Numbered from the stretch's first letter, positions 1 through 13,900 are shown. The stretch: 39,306 nucleotides of DNA from Reticulitermes lucifugus (GCA_026260175.1 JAKCWW010000402.1:67196-106501), one strand, 5' to 3'. The notes: generated from the sequence alone by a model not told the origin. Made by a program: numbers and translations.

Positions 1-66
1 GGGAAAGAGACCCGGTACCCATTGTACAGGAGGATGGGTGGGCCCCAGGGCCGGTCTGGACGGTAT
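1..66 (-). repeat. SINE fragment, GGGCCCACCC family, cut by the window edge
   Basis: Contains the GTACCCATTGTACAGGAGG and GGTGGGCCCCAGGGC blocks also found at 13150-13210 (same strand) and, reversed, at 4400-4440. A further scrap lies at 723-760. It lies in the intron after TTC7 exon 7. Confidence 0.6.
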
Positions 67-220
67 TCTTCCCTGAAGACACAGGTAGCATGTTCCTCTG
101 AAATGCTACCAACTATCTATCACACTACATGCAGTCACATTACAGAAGACACCGTTACTGTGCATTTCAATGAAAATATAGAAGAAGCACAGATAGCTTA
201 CTTCAGCAGGAGCTTATCAT
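66..220 (+). repeat. Diverged foldback-family fragment with hammerhead-like core
   Basis: CCTGAAGACACAGG is followed by TTCCTCTGAAATGCTACC and then an ACATTACAGAAGAC end. This is the layout of the foldback repeats at 9.1 and 20.0 kb. Only the right arm is recognisable. Confidence 0.4.
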
Positions 221-844
221 TTTAGGCATCACTTTGTTTTGAGGGCTTGTCACCAACACTGAAGAGCTCTTAAGAAACACCACCTCACCACCTGCTGTAA
301 TACTGTGCTAAGATTCCGTGCATTTACATGCACAGCGTACTTATACGTTGTTTATGATTCTTACAATAAACAGCCATTATTTCCCTATACAGTATTCAGT
401 GATTGGTCTGCGTAATGGAAGCACACTGCCTTCTCAGTTAGGTATTAACTAAATCTTTATATACAATGTAGCTTAATCTTACTCTTCAAGGAGTACATTT
501 AATAAAACAAACATAAAGTCACATTCTCTTCATGTTTCAAAACAATACAAGACTTCACTCAAAACCCTAATATTAAGTTGCAGATATAACATCTGACAAA
601 CAGAACTGGAAATGATCAAACACACACATAAACTACACATAATTGGTCTTTCATTATATGAACCCAAGTAAATGTAAACGGCAGACATCACTCCCTGGCC
701 ATTGGCCCCCATGGAAAGAACTGGAATAGGACAATGGGTGGGCCCCAGTCTGTCTGAACATTTTGGAGGAAAAAAAAATCTTTTGTCCCTATGCTGACAT
801 GAACCTATCCAGTGACCTACTGAGATAGAAATTGAATATTTTAC

Positions 845-3800
845 CTTATGAGGAGCAATAAGATGATTTCTTCATTTTCATTCCGAGGTATGAAGAGATT
901 TAAGCCAGTGTATTTACGAGGTTTCCATGGACTGTCAGCTGCTGAATTCTGAGTGACCTGAGTTAATTTTTTGTTTGAAGCTGAAATAATTTCAAGAATA
1001 AAATACAATAAACCTGTTCATGAGTTTTCACTATCGAAAGGGAATAAATTTTGCAGGATTGGTTTTGGATGGTATTAAAAACCTTTTCTATCATTTTTGA
1101 ATTCTACTAAAATTTATGAATTACTTTACACAGAATACACTTGTGAATATACATGAAAGAAACCAGCTGAAATCAAGACAAAACATTCTATTACAATGCT
1201 CTCAATCACATACTTTGTACGAACACAATGTCACACAAATATATCAATATATTTAATTAATTACACAGATTCCTTGCAGCTGACGTGTCGTTACATAAAA
1301 TTCTACCATTAATATCAGAATTTATTTGGGGGAACATTTTTACACGTGTACACATATGGTTTATCAGATTTTGGATAAGTACAACTCCACAGAACTAAGT
1401 AGTGAAAAATGATCACAGATTAAGTTGTTGATGTAAGTGTTCTCCACAATTTCCATCATTAAGCTACAACCCATTCTGCCAGTAGAGTGACACAGCAGAC
1501 AGATTATGTGACAGTAAAGTCAGTTAAGTGCTACAATAATTTTTCAAAATGTCACTAAAACCGTTCCACAGATTCCCCTCCTCCTCCTACCCCTCCTCCT
1601 TCTTCTTCTTTTCCTGTGGCTCCACTATCCAAGAAGAATAAGTGCCCCCCCAGTTCCTCTCCTCCATCCATCTCTTTCCAGCACTACGTGTCTCCAGGTA
1701 ACAATTCCCATCATTTTTTTTCTTGGTGTTTCTTGCATCACCCATCTGTTGTAGATGCCCCATCCATCTAAAGCACTGGAGTTTAATACATGTACCAATG
1801 TTGACGTATTTGTATAAAACTTCAAGCTCAACATTCGTTCATATTCACCACTGATTATCTTCTATCACCAGTCCAAAAATTTTCCTTAATATCACCCTTT
1901 CGAAGGTCATTAGTGTTTTCATCTGACTTATTTATGACCCATGTTTCTGTGCCATAGGTTACCACTGGACTTATAACTGTTTTTTACAATTTCATTTCAT
2001 TGCTCTTGATATATTTTTAGCTTTTACTACATTAATTATGCTAAAATACTGTTCCACAGACACACACTTAAAATACACTTAAAATAAAAATAAAAAGCTT
2101 CCCCACTACAAAAACTGGAGAATGTCTCAAGTAAGAAATTCATTACAAAATGATTCAGCATTGATTTTTTACATTTTCCACATTTTCACACGTACATTAA
2201 CCAACATCCTTCCACAGATGTTATATCCTCATATTTATGAGAGGCTCACAAGGTTTGAATTTCAGAAAACAGTACTAACATTTCATCCTATCATCCTCTG
2301 CGGCCTTTCTTTGCCAGAAAATACATTTTATTTAATGATAAACAGAAAAGTAGCTACCAAATTGTGGTACACTTGTAACCATGCATCAAGAGCAGAGACC
2401 TGCTGTCACTTAAATATAACACAAAGGGCAGACAGGGTGTCATTTAGAGAAGTCTTCAAGGGGTTACAAGCTAGCCACTGACATATGACTCCTACTAACA
2501 TACAATACCAAATAACACAACAAAAATACTGACAGAAAGGACAAGTGATATGTTCAGAAACAGAGTTACAATTAAATTATATAACAGTGCTGCATTTGGC
2601 AAAGCCCTTGATGAAACTGACTAACTTAAATAAAAATATGATTAGGACAGAACTTAAGGTAAGTTTATAATACTTCCAGCCATGATTTTTGCCTATCTGA
2701 GAAAGACAAAGGAATCCACTACTATGGTGAGGGCACATTTAAGATAAAATTCCATTTTAAGTTCTCACAGTGGTATAAAAATTATCATCTTCTGGGATGT
2801 GGCTACACAGTCACATCAAATAATATCCCAGATGACTGTGATTTGGGATTCTATTTACTCCCAGTGATAGGGTGGGTGGGTGGATGGTGGTGGTGATATC
2901 ATCATCATCATCATCGATGGCGGTGGAATCAGCAGCAGAACATGCCTACAGCTTACATGATCTCTGAACGGCAGAAGGTCTAGAATTCTCCATATTTACC
3001 ACATTCTATATTGGTAGAAGGTAAAAGATACATAACACATGCAGCAAAACCTACAACAGCTCCAGATAGTCTCCAATGTGAGACTTCTGGCATGGAAATC
3101 CAATGCCCAACAATTTGGTTAACACGAATACTTGAACTGACCTGTTGTTTCAGTCGCTCTCTCAGGACATGTATATACTGTTCCACTGACACCCCTCAGC
3201 AGCACTTCAGCTAGCTGTCTTGTAAGTGTTAGGCGTAAACTATGTGTTGCACTGGATTCAACTGCACTTAACATGGTCCTGAAGGAAAACAGTAGAGAGT
3301 TACAAATATGGTCAAACTCAATTATAACGTCACGCAGGGGACTGAATGTTCTGTGTCAATATAAACAAGTGTTGTTGTATGAGAAGAGTATAATGTTATG
3401 GTTAACAGTGAAGAATTAACTGGTACCACAGAATATCTGATGCTACAGATGTGTCACATAAACAAATGTCGTTATAACCAGGTTTGACTGCATTACATGA
3501 TTGTGGTGTGACCTTTACAAGTTACCTAGTAATCAACAATGAATAAAATAATGTTTTAAGGATATTTGTTCAAGCTTTGTTTAGCACCTTACTTTTGTAA
3601 TATAAAAACTACAGCATTTTGGAAATTTGTTCTATTTCCACATTCATGTCAAGACGATATGAAGAGACTCTTACTCCAATGGGCAACAAGGCTGAGCTAC
3701 CTTGAACTATCATATGAGAGTAGTTCATCCTAGAGGCCCATCAGATTAGAAAGCTCTTCACATCCTCTACAACTGAAGACAGAAAGGGAATCCATTTCTA

Positions 3801-6571
3801 AAACACTATACGTTTTGTAAATTAGAAAGTATAAGGAACACGCTGAAACTGCTTGATAAAAATACCTGTAGCGAGAGACAGCTGACTGTAATTTTCCTGC
3901 ATGAATGTGAAGAATTGGTGCTCGCTGCAAAGCCGTCTCCAAAACAGGACCAATCTGACGTTCAGGATTTGGCGGCTGTGGTGAATATGAGCCTGTAAAG
4001 TGAACTGTATTCATAAGATAAAAATACTGGTTTGGTTTCATTATTTTTCAAAGACACATTAACTGCTGTAATTATGCAACACAAGAGACTGACAGTGGTG
4101 TGAAAGAGTGTGTCTGCCCTCATTTAAGGAAAGACATGAAAACTGCATTCATGGTAATACAGTTCTTACAAACAAAGCGGGTACATCCCCTAATCTATTA
4201 CATAAATGGTAAAAATCAACACATTTAATGATGTTAGGAAAAACGAAACAGACTATCAATTATCAACCACTAAAAGCACACGACAGGAGCTAGGATGGCG
4301 TAGTCAGTTAAGTGACTAGTCTACAGGATGGATGATCCAGGGTTTGTATCCTGGCAGGTGAAAGGGATTTCACTCTTCTCCAAAACGTCCTGACCAGCTC
4401 TGGGGCCCACCCAGCCTCCTATTCAATGGGTACCAGGGTTCTTTTCAAGAAGCAAGCAGGCAGGGCATGACGTTGGTCCCACATCTCCATGTGGCACCAA
4501 GGCTAAGAATGATGAGGGCTAAACATCTACTCCCCCTGTATTACTTCATGGTATGGACAAGTACAACTTTACCTTTAAAAGCACATGATATCCACTGTTT
4601 GATCTGTACCTGTATTGACATTTGCGATCTGTTGCTGCTGCTGCTGTAGCTTGTCCTGCTCCTGAAGGTACAACAATGTGAGATCCCCAGCCAGCTCAAA
4701 ACACTTGACTCTTTGTTCATCCCATTCAGCCTGTTTGAACTTAGAAGATGACGAAGGACGCACTTTCTCCAAACACATACCTGTGTCATGACAGAATGCA
4801 AACAATCACACACAGAGCATTTAAAAATGTACACCGAACTCAATAGTTAGTGAAAGGTTTAATAGATACATTAGCATAGGCTGTGGCACAGCTTGGGGCC
4901 ATGCATGTTTGCCCATCCTTCTGACTTGTATAGGGGAGTTGTTTGGTTTGAATCTGGGCTGGGACACTGTCATGAGGCTCTTTTTGCTATTTCTCAGTCC
5001 ATCCAGGCAACTGCTGGGATAGTACATTACATTACTGCTTCATTCCATATTCCTTCCAGTTCACTATTGACTATCATACGAACATTCAACACTATACAGT
5101 CTGGTTTACTGACAGCATCATTAAATAAACCACATACAAAAATAGTTTATGCAGTCAGACACTGACTTCTCATCCAGGACGCCTGGATTCACAGACCTGA
5201 CCAATCACCCAAACATCGCAGCTTCAGTATATAACACAATCCTGATTCAGCATCTGGCTTCACTCAGCATAAAGAAACATGTGAGCATGAGGTTTTTTCT
5301 CATTATACCCTCTAATCCAGTACAAGAGGCAGGAAGTGCTTCCGAAAACCCTCCCTCATCCAAATGTCATCCGGAACTGTCTTGTGGTATACTCAGTTTG
5401 TTGTTGTTGATACTGCTGCTGTTGCTGGGGGTGATCTTTCATTGTGTGGGTTGGGTGGGGCTAACAACTTCTCTCTGTGAGATAAGATAACCAGGCAGTA
5501 CTTGGGTAGTAACCAAAGCTTTCAAATTCATTACACACAATCTTTGCCTCATCTCTGCAGTTAGTACATCATCATTAAGAAATAAATTCTTAACCAACCA
5601 ATCTAATTTGAATGTCTGTATTTCCACTTGCCTCTAATTGCATATGATTCTGCAACTATCCGTAGACCTCTACTAGGCAGCTGTTTTTCTGTGAGAGTCT
5701 GAAGTTCTGCTTGATTGTAATAATTAAGAGAGTCTTCATACATTCCCATCGCATAGTGGAGTTTTCCAAGCAACAGATTAGCATCCATTACTACTCCAGC
5801 CTAAAATAAAGTGGAGCTAACATCAGCAGCAAGGTTCAACAACATTCCCAGTACTGAAACACCAACCACACAACTATCATGTGTGCTTTGATGTTCTGCT
5901 GTTACCAATCATATCACAGTACAGCATATTAAGAATATGTACACTCATCCAAGTAAAAAATCTGCAAATTTCACCCAAAAGTCATTAGTCACATAAAATT
6001 ACAAACAATAAATCGGTATGGCTTACTATGTTGTGCTGGACTAACTTACCTTCTTCCCTTGCTCATTGGCAGTATTCAACAAGTATCGTTTGGCCTCTGT
6101 CAAACCCGTGCGGGCCTTACTTATATTTGCATCAATTGGTGGAAACTCCTCCAAAAACGATTCCAATTTCCCCTCGCCAATTAAGAAATTTGCCAAACAT
6201 TCTAAAAATTGCAAAACAAGTATCTAGCGTCACAATAAAATAGACAGTAGTCTAGTCAATAAATATTCGTGTCAATTCCAGATATTCTTCAAATCACAGT
6301 TTTATTCAACAAAGACATATGTGAAGGTTTCACTAAGTTACGTATCTGTAAACTGGAACGGATATGTGCACAGGAGTACGGAAAACATAACCTCATTAAA
6401 CTTCGTAAGTAATACATTAACTACCAAGAAATTTCAATGTAGAAACCCACCGCAATCCGGTGACCTTAATTTCAACTGTTCTGCTAAATTTACAACTTTT
6501 TTCCAATTAGATTCTTCTCTACTCTTCTCTATCTCAGTCTCTATTCGATAACTTCTACCTCTCCCAGCCAT
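845..6571 (-). CDS. TTC7: Tetratricopeptide repeat protein 7 (TTC7), N-terminal part, coding exons 1-7
   Basis: TTC7 scaffolds the plasma-membrane PI4-kinase complex with EFR3 and FAM126. Coding exons, in transcript order, are 6571-6451, 6201-6050, 5800-5632, 4780-4610, 3992-3866, 3278-3142 and 941-845. The frame is continuous for 974 bases (324 codons plus 2), and the gene continues beyond the left edge. The protein starts MAGRGRSYRIETEIEKSREE, like the vertebrate TTC7 start (RLETEIERCRSES). Exon 3 has the TPR-like LLLGKLHYAMGMYEDSL. Exon 4 has CFELAGDLTLLYLQEQ, followed by six glutamines from a CAG/CAA run. Exon 5 has GPVLETALQRAPIL, exon 6 RLTLTRQLAEVLLRG, and exon 7 WKPRKYTGLNLFIP followed by ILLLLI, all matching the family in order. 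The exon 3 donor is GC rather than GT. Intron 6 (942-3141) and intron 3 (4781-5631) hold repeats. Identity is strong from conserved blocks; TTC7A and TTC7B cannot be separated here, and insects usually have one copy. Confidence 0.9.
1600..1990 (-). mobile_element. Non-LTR retrotransposon 3' remnant (reverse transcriptase C-terminus)
   Basis: Reading the minus strand with frame changes gives VVTYGTETW near 1965, an ERVILRKIFG-like patch near 1890, then a MGHLQQMGDAR-like patch and a GKRWMEE-like patch. These blocks follow the reverse transcriptase domain in many insect non-LTR elements. Stops and frameshifts show it is dead. It lies in TTC7 intron 6. Confidence 0.65.
2122..2480. repeat. Unclassified interspersed repeat, shared with 10.9-11.1 kb
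   Basis: The block around 2393-2455 (GAGACCTGCTGTCACTTAAA, then GTGTCATTTAGAGA) recurs at 11010-11075 (GGGACTTGCTGCCATTTAAA, then GTGTCATTTAAAGA). It is open for 119 codons on the plus strand, but nothing was recognised in the translation. It lies in TTC7 intron 6. Confidence 0.4.
2786..2852 (+). repeat. Short foldback-family remnant
   Basis: TCATCTTCTGGGATGTGGCT and a reversed ATCCCAGATGACT 30 bases later form a small inverted pair. They match the outer ends of the foldback family at 19.9 kb (TTCTGGGATGTTACAC). Confidence 0.35.
2871..2925. repeat. GGGT / GGT / ATC microsatellite cluster
   Basis: Adjoining short tandem runs: GGGT repeated, then GGT, then ATC about six times. Low complexity within TTC7 intron 6. 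Confidence 0.8.
4287..4540 (+). repeat. tRNA-derived SINE, GGGCCCACCC family
   Basis: The head has an A-box-like GGCGTAGTCAGTTAAGTG and a B-box-like GGGTTTGTATCC, followed by the family body TCTGGGGCCCACCCAGCC and AATGGGTACCAGGG. A reversed copy lies at 13040-13320. It lies in TTC7 intron 4. Confidence 0.65.
4885..5145 (+). repeat. SINE copy ending TACTGACAGCATCATTAAATAAA
   Basis: The B-box-like GGTTTGAATCTGGGCTGGG, the central CAGTCCATCC segment and the 3' end TTTACTGACAGCATCATTAA are shared with copies at 8185-8435 and 25055-25275. The tail supplies a polyadenylation-like TTAAATAAA. It lies in TTC7 intron 3. Confidence 0.6.
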
Positions 6572-7895
6572 GTTTTGTCACTTGCCCCCAGGCGTATTCG
6601 TAATGACAGGACAACCAACACCTGAAATCGAACACCTCGAAGAAAATGTATGCATTCAGAGTCTTAAATTCAGCAACATAACAAATTTCAAGTGACATGT
6701 CCAATGCCAGATTTATCATGTCACATAAAATATTTCCGACTACTTTCACACATTACATGCAATTTTTTTCCGCACCCTGAAAATGAAATAGTTCTCTACT
6801 CTTGTGGACTGTGGCGCAGCGTATGTTGGTCATTTACTGACGTTTCGGTCCCATCTTCAAGGATCATGATGTGCAAGAACGATTTTTGCTCTTGTAGAGG
6901 GAACTGATACGCAATCCCAGAATATCGGTAACAAATCAACCTACGCTGCACCATAACACAGAAGAGCGAAAGTCTCAACTACACCGCAACGAAAGCTTGA
7001 AATCTCGCAAAATGATACAAATTCTGCATTCTCGAGCTTCATATTTTCTAAGTTGTAACTATCACAGGTCCACCCATTCTTTTATGAAATAACTGCTGGT
7101 TTGAACTTGACCTATCTAGAATACTAACACCCTTTAACAATTTTAGGGACGCAACCATACTTGTACATGAAGTGATACCACCTTTTTATGTATTGTATTT
7201 ATTACACATTCCAGCACATCCATACAAGGCAAAAGCCACTGGATACAGAACTTGTCACACAACATGAACTTGCTATAATCGGCGTCATCTAAACAATGCA
7301 TATAAATACAATAGGAAATAAAATCATACACATAAAATTTAGTTGTTATGCATTACTTATACCTACATAACATTTATAATACATGTATAAAACAATGGTT
7401 GGGCATTCACCACCATCTAGTGTCAAGAATCATTATGTGGAGGTTTACCTTCATTCCCCAATATGCCTTAATGGCATGTTGGTGATGGACAACTTTACCA
7501 TTTACCTTATCTTGGACACAGGAAATTCATTATTCTAGGCGGCAATGAAGAGGTGCAATAGAATGTACGGATTTTACACAGTATGTGCACGAAAATGAAT
7601 GAAACTGAAAAGTCTTGCACACACAGGCAAAGCCAGTTTATTGTGAGAAATCAATATCCCTGTCTATGTCATACATTTACAATATTCCTTTTTGGAAATT
7701 CACAGCATCTGCAACCCATTACTACTTTGTTAACTGGGATAAAAAAAATGTGCTTAACAGATAAATAATCTGACACTCTGACAAAGAGACAAATTAGCAA
7801 ACATTACACAAAAATAATTAATCCTGCTCTGCTGATTTGTAGTAAATTTAAGAATATCTAAATAAAATCAAAAGTTTAAGAAATAAAAAAGACAT
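6572..7895. other. Spacer between TTC7 start and DMAC2L 3' end
   Basis: The TTC7 promoter must lie in or beyond this stretch. Apart from the inverted-repeat element at 6.81-6.96 kb I recognise nothing in it. The rest is AT-rich, with only short chance open frames and no CpG-dense block. Confidence 0.5.
6808..6958. repeat. Short inverted-repeat element with hammerhead-like core
   Basis: The ends GTGGCGCAGCGTATGTTGGT (6811-6830) and, reversed, TATGGTGCAGCGTAGGTTGAT (about 6935-6955) are imperfect inverted repeats. Inside, the minus strand reads CTTGAAGATGGGACCGAAAC then GTC (6839-6860), resembling a hammerhead core with one extra base. It sits about 240 bases upstream of the TTC7 start codon, so it could influence that promoter. 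Confidence 0.5.
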
Positions 7896-7901
7896 TTTAA
7901 T
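7896..7901 (-). terminator. Candidate DMAC2L polyadenylation signal
   Basis: ATTAAA on the minus strand, about 63 bases after the DMAC2L stop codon. This is the common variant signal at a plausible distance, but it is weakly supported in AT-rich sequence. Confidence 0.35.
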
Positions 7902-7963
7902 GTGATTCCAATATGAGCACACAGACCACAATGCCCAAGTACTTCAGTTGTTGTTCTGACTGC

Positions 7964-10900
7964 TCACATGTCTGCTGGTACTCTGTCAAGAATTTCAATA
8001 TTACAGTTTGGTAACTTTGATTTCAAGACAGTTATACATTCTTCTTTATTCTTCAGATACATCAGACCATAGACACGTAATGATAATAGTTTACTGTAAG
8101 AAAGAAGTACAATACTGGAAGAACATTCCAGACAATAACATACATGAACATTATAACTGAATGCTCCAATTTACACCAACTCAGTAAGCAAACTGGTTCA
8201 AGTGTTAAAGCTTCTGACATGTATCTGGGGGATGCTTGGTTAAATCTTGGTTGGAATACTCATACTGACTGAGGATTTTCATTGTTTTGCACCAAGCAAA
8301 TGCCAGGGTAGTACCTTAAACTGGGACATAACTGCTTCCTTGCACATCCTTTCAGATTCACTATTCACTAATCATCCAATCATCAGTGCTACATTGTCTG
8401 AATTACTGACAGCATTATTAAATAAACTATAAACAAATAATGCAGAAGTTGACATGTTCCACTTAACACTGTCATAAAAACATGCTGACACAATGACAGA
8501 GGAGACCACCCATGATAGTGATGCAGTTAGGCAGGCTTATCAGTTCAATCCAAACCTCTTGTCAGTATATAAAATTATAGGATGAAGTGGNACTGTGTTT
8601 TGAGACTCTGCTCTCTCACGGTGTAACACTGTACAGTTTGGTAGATAAGAACTAATATTTTTGAAGAACCACCTGTCTCCATCCCCAGAACACAACACTC
8701 TTCCATTCAGAAAATAGAGACACAAAGCTCCTCTGAAACGCAAACAACATGGTATTACATGGTAGGAGACCATCCTTGATACCACTGTGAGAATCCAAAA
8801 TACTACGCATCCTGTATTTTGGTTCTTACATTACTTAACTCATATACAGAATGTGGCAGGGATTATAGACAGTTGAAACGCGATGGAATACAAGTGAATG
8901 ACGTGATGAAAAAGATGTGTCTGGAAGATGGCACAGCATTCAAATTAAGGTCATGTGTATCTCGAAAGGTGTTTCATATCCTCACATTTCCTGTTCTTTG
9001 TTCCCATTCGCCCAGACTAGGTTCCCTCTTCTTCCTACTTCCCACGGATCTGCCTGTGTAACCTACCATATTCACACCCTTCCCACTTTGACCATGAAGA
9101 TGGTAGCAGTGTGTTCCTCTGAAACGTTGACATCCACCTATAAGACTGCACTGTGTCACAGCCTAGAAGACCATAACCTGCATACACACTGCCATGTAAA
9201 CCACAAACCTCATATGTCAAGGTTTTACCCCAGCATTTGGCTGAAGAGAGTGGGAAATATCATAACAAATCTGTCACACTACATAGGAAGCTGTCAGGCA
9301 TGATGGGAGAAAGAAATGTTACTTTTGTTACATTGAAACTGAGGGAAACCATGATAACCCTCATTCAGGATAGACAAAATCTGATTTGAGGAATGCCCTA
9401 AATCCAACACAATGTAACATTTTATTTCATTATTGCAATAACATACATCTGTACTTCTTTGTTTTGCTGTAGCATTATTAGAAATATACATTGTCTTCCC
9501 TTGATTTACTGGCCCAAGGTTCAGTCATTCCAAATGAAATTAAATGAACTGATCTTACACATAGAAGTCTGCAAGCAAAATTCACTAAAATAAAATCAGG
9601 AAATGCTATGACAGTAAATTATAAAACTCTTAAATTCAGATGGAAAATTATGTAAATGTAATAATTAAAGGATAAAGGTTAGTGATAAATAACAAAGTGG
9701 ATATATGGATTGGATCATGTTAACATTTAACATTCTTTATATAAACCTGTCCCTCCAAAATGTCAGATACAGTCTGTGTACTGGACTCTTCATCCACTCT
9801 GTCAAACTGCTAATGAGGAGTGGATGTAGAATAAACAAAACAGACAATGCACGTACAATGTAACATTGATGCACATTCGTGCAACCACTGTTGCCGTAGA
9901 AAAGCAATAAGTACTACATATTCTGAGTGTGTGTTTGTAACCTTATTTACCCAGCATGCAAAGTGCATGTACCATGTTACATTGTCATCTGTGGCCTGTC
10001 TAGCAGTACCACATCTTTCCACATTATCTCATAAACAGCACAATTTTCAGAAATAAGTTATTCAACATAAAATGTGTGTTTAGATTTTCTCTACAACTGT
10101 TGTCTGAAACATTTCTCATTCTAAGAAAAATCCAGTGAGACACTATCACAAATGTACATACGTCTTCATGCAAAGTACCCGTTATTCTTGTCAGATTCTA
10201 ATAAAACTTGAATTTTCTCAACAGATTTTCGAAAAATATTCAAATATAAAATTTCATAAAAATCCATCCAGTGGAAGTCGAGTTGTTCCATGCAGACAGA
10301 CGGATGGATGGACAGGCACACACAGAGACATGATGAAGCTAATTATCACTTTTCACCTAAAAAGGGTTGATTAATAGTGTCCCACATATGGATACTGACC
10401 TTAATATATGAAGAGACTTTACACCTTTATCAGTTATGTTTCCACAACTGATTATTTGCAAATCTTGAAGTGAATCCTTCAGATATGGAAGATTTTCAAG
10501 AGCTTCATCCTTCAAGTACAAGCAACGATGAAACTTTACACGTGTTATATATTTGCATCCCTCTGAAAAATCATGTGACATAAACCAGTGAATATAATAT
10601 AGGATAATGACTGGAAATACCCAATTGAAAATTAATGTTTTTCAAATTTACACACTGGAATCGAAGAACATCCCAAAATCTCCGTAAGAAACAATCGTTC
10701 AGGGGCCCAAGAAGAAAAATCTTAACAACCTTTACATATGCCATGTATAATGTCAATTTCCTTGTACTCTTTACCTAGTGTTATTCATTGCCCTGTTGTC
10801 AGTTACCATCATCTCCAGGATGTGGTTGGCTGCTCTGTCCAAACAGTCCTACCACGTCTCTGAACCACTATGAAGTTCACTCTCACATGGTGTTAAAATT

Positions 10901-13900
10901 CTATCATATCATTTAGCAGCCTTGTTTTGCAGCTTTCTTTGAACCAAGAATGTGTTTATTCATCCACACGGACCACAGAACATGTAAAAGCAAGATAACA
11001 GACCAGCAACAGGGACTTGCTGCCATTTAAATGTAGCTAAAGGAATAGGCAGAGTGTCATTTAAAGATGTTTCCAAGGTGTCAGATCAAGAAAGTTAAGT
11101 GGATGTAATATGTATCACAGATGTGATAAAAAGGAAATACATACAAACTTTAGGTTGGAAGTTAACAGTGCAAGGAACCAGTTGGGAGATTCAAGATGTA
11201 CATGGAATAATAATATTAAAATTGATCCTAGGTTGTAAACATATAACCTGGAACTACCTAGCTCCCAACAGGCTCCAATGTTTGATAACAGCAGGGAATT
11301 TACTGGTTAGCTGATAAACTGATAATTTCTGAGGGAAGGCACTGTATTGTACAGTTACATACAGTAACTCCTCATTTGTAACTGATTACGTTCCTGAAAA
11401 TCCAAACACAGAGCAAAACAACATAGAAAAGAGCAGTTTTACCCATAAGAATTAATTAAAATACCCCATAGTCTAGCTGCTAAAGATTCTGCCAGCTGCC
11501 AGCACAAACGACCTTAATCCAAGTCAGAACAACATTCATCAAATCTTTGGTTACTAAAATTAGTCAACATTAAAAAAAAACACTGTTTGGCACAAAGTTA
11601 AACAAGGACTGCCTGTATACACAAAGTCAAGCAGTCATCACGGATAAACCACTTACTGCCTGACAAACAATTCATTCATCATCACACTCCAACGGTAGAA
11701 AAATGTTAAATTCACTCTGTACCACATGATGAAAAATATGGTTGTCTCGTGAACTAAATTTTTTTGCTGATGACTGGAAGTTTGCTTTTGTAGTTCTGGA
11801 AAACTCAGTAAATGGTGAACTACATTCAAAGATGTTTTAAGATCAATTTAACTGGAAAACCATAACAATCTCTTTTAAATGACATTTTTTACCACTGACA
11901 TGCCTGGACTGCACATCAAATATAAACAGTATGACCAACATGCTGAGGGCAGGAAAGCATGACAAGTGCCACAAATTGCTGATCCTCCTTCTCTTCCTGC
12001 TTCTTCTTCTATAGAAATATGGTCCTTTAAGTTTGGCCTCAGCTTCCCTCACGAAAGATGTCCACTTTGTTCTGTCCAAATCTCTTATTCTCCATCTTTT
12101 TTCACAACCGTATTCTAGTCTGATTCAACAGCATCCATCCACCTCAATCTCATCCACTTTTCTCTGGTGACCGAAATTTGTTTGGCTACCAGAATTCTAA
12201 CAGTTTTGGGATACCAGCTCTGAACAGTAAAATCAATTGTCTACCCCAAACATATTTACTGCAAAGCACCACAAAACCAATCTGAATAATATTTTGCCAG
12301 TTATCAGGAAATTTCTCAATCATTTAAAGCAAAGTGTAATATAAAGACTTCATTGTACTCACTGAAATATTCAAAACCATAGTGCATAATTGACGAGTCT
12401 GTAGCATCAACCTCCTGAATATATCTGATGTCTCCCTCAGTGGGCAATGCATTATAATCTTTTAGAAAGTCACTGTCATTAGTCCACTTCACAAAGGCTC
12501 CATTACGCATTAACCATTCTGCACATGCTCTATCAGGACCAACTTCTGCAATTCGTTTATCATCAACTCTAGAACAAGGAATGTTACCTCCATAAGACAG
12601 AAGTTCTATAGATATCAAAGTACTTGTTAATTCTGTAACCTGCCATGCTAAGAATAGAAGAAAAAAAATTTGAACACAACTACCACTGAATTTCACACAG
12701 AAATGTTGAAAATCTTTCACAATAACCAGTTGGTGTCTCTAAATACAAATAAGTTTAAAGATTAAAAATTCTGTTCTGGGATGTGACACCACATAGTATG
12801 GTAAGACAGGCTCCTCTGAAACATTCGTACCTATCCATGAAAATACATGGCATTACATCCCAAAAGTCCATAATTTCCACATACAATGCCATGAAAACCT
12901 CATATCTCACAAGGGACATGTCTGCTTGTTCTACTACACAAGGCACTCAACCACTATTTCAACACTATGTTTTACCCTCTAAAACAGCTGAATAATATCC
13001 CAAGACTTGATAACAAACATGAAACAGTAAGGTCAATTTGTCCTTCTGCACACCCAGAAGACACAAGCAGAATGGAGGTACAGCTCCACTCACTCTTAAC
13101 CTCAGCTCTAGATAAAGCAAGTGGTTAGCTTCATGCCCTGGCTATTTTATCCAAGGGGAAGAAGCTCCCAGTACCCATCAAACTGAGGTTGGGTGGGCCC
13201 CAGAGCGAGTCTGGTCACATTGGAGAAGAGCAGGTTTCTTGGCCCTGCCAGGAATTGAACAGTTTCTCAGATATCCGGCCCATAGCCTAGTCACTGTATT
13301 ATACTACTCCATTTCCCTATGTAATGATACAATACTACTACATCACAATGTTTTGTTCTGCTTTTTCATCTTCTGACATGCTCTACTTTAATGCCAACAC
13401 CTCAGCAGTATGAGTACATAGCTGTAAATATAATAGTAGATAATACTTATAGTAGATGCCAAGGCAATTTAGGTTCTGCCTTATACATGCTATATTATTC
13501 AGCATGGTTTGACTGTATTATGATTATGGTGCTTTCATATGAGCACTTTCCATACCCGAGACTTACAAATTCCTACAAATGAAAATTACTTCAGTAACAG
13601 GTTATGGGATGTGCTATGTGTTGGGGCTTTTTAACAACATTAGTACCTCAGACTGTATAACAGTAAATGCCAATTGAAAAAGTGGGGATAATATCTTGTC
13701 ATGCTCTCTATACTGAGGAAAAGACTCATCCCGGATATGTATGGCGAAATTTCAGTCTACCAGAAGAAAGTATTAAAAAAGGGCAGAATTCCAAATGAGA
13801 TAGGAGAATTGCGGGTAAGATAATGAGTTATACTCGTATGCATCAGAATGTTTAAGTGCACATGAGACCCTTTCTTAAGACCTTGGGGAATTAACTGGAC

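Noticed and set aside
2980..3192. 70-codon minus-strand frame overlapping TTC7 exon 6
   Set aside because: The frame that continues from exon 5 and gives RLTLTRQLAEVLLRG is a different one. The longer frame is a shadow running into intron 6.
12569..12720. N-terminal extension of the DMAC2L exon 2 open frame (MKDFQHFCVKF...)
   Set aside because: Hydrophobic intron translation. The acceptor TTGTTCTAG at 12569-12577 restores family similarity immediately downstream and fits exon 1 phase.
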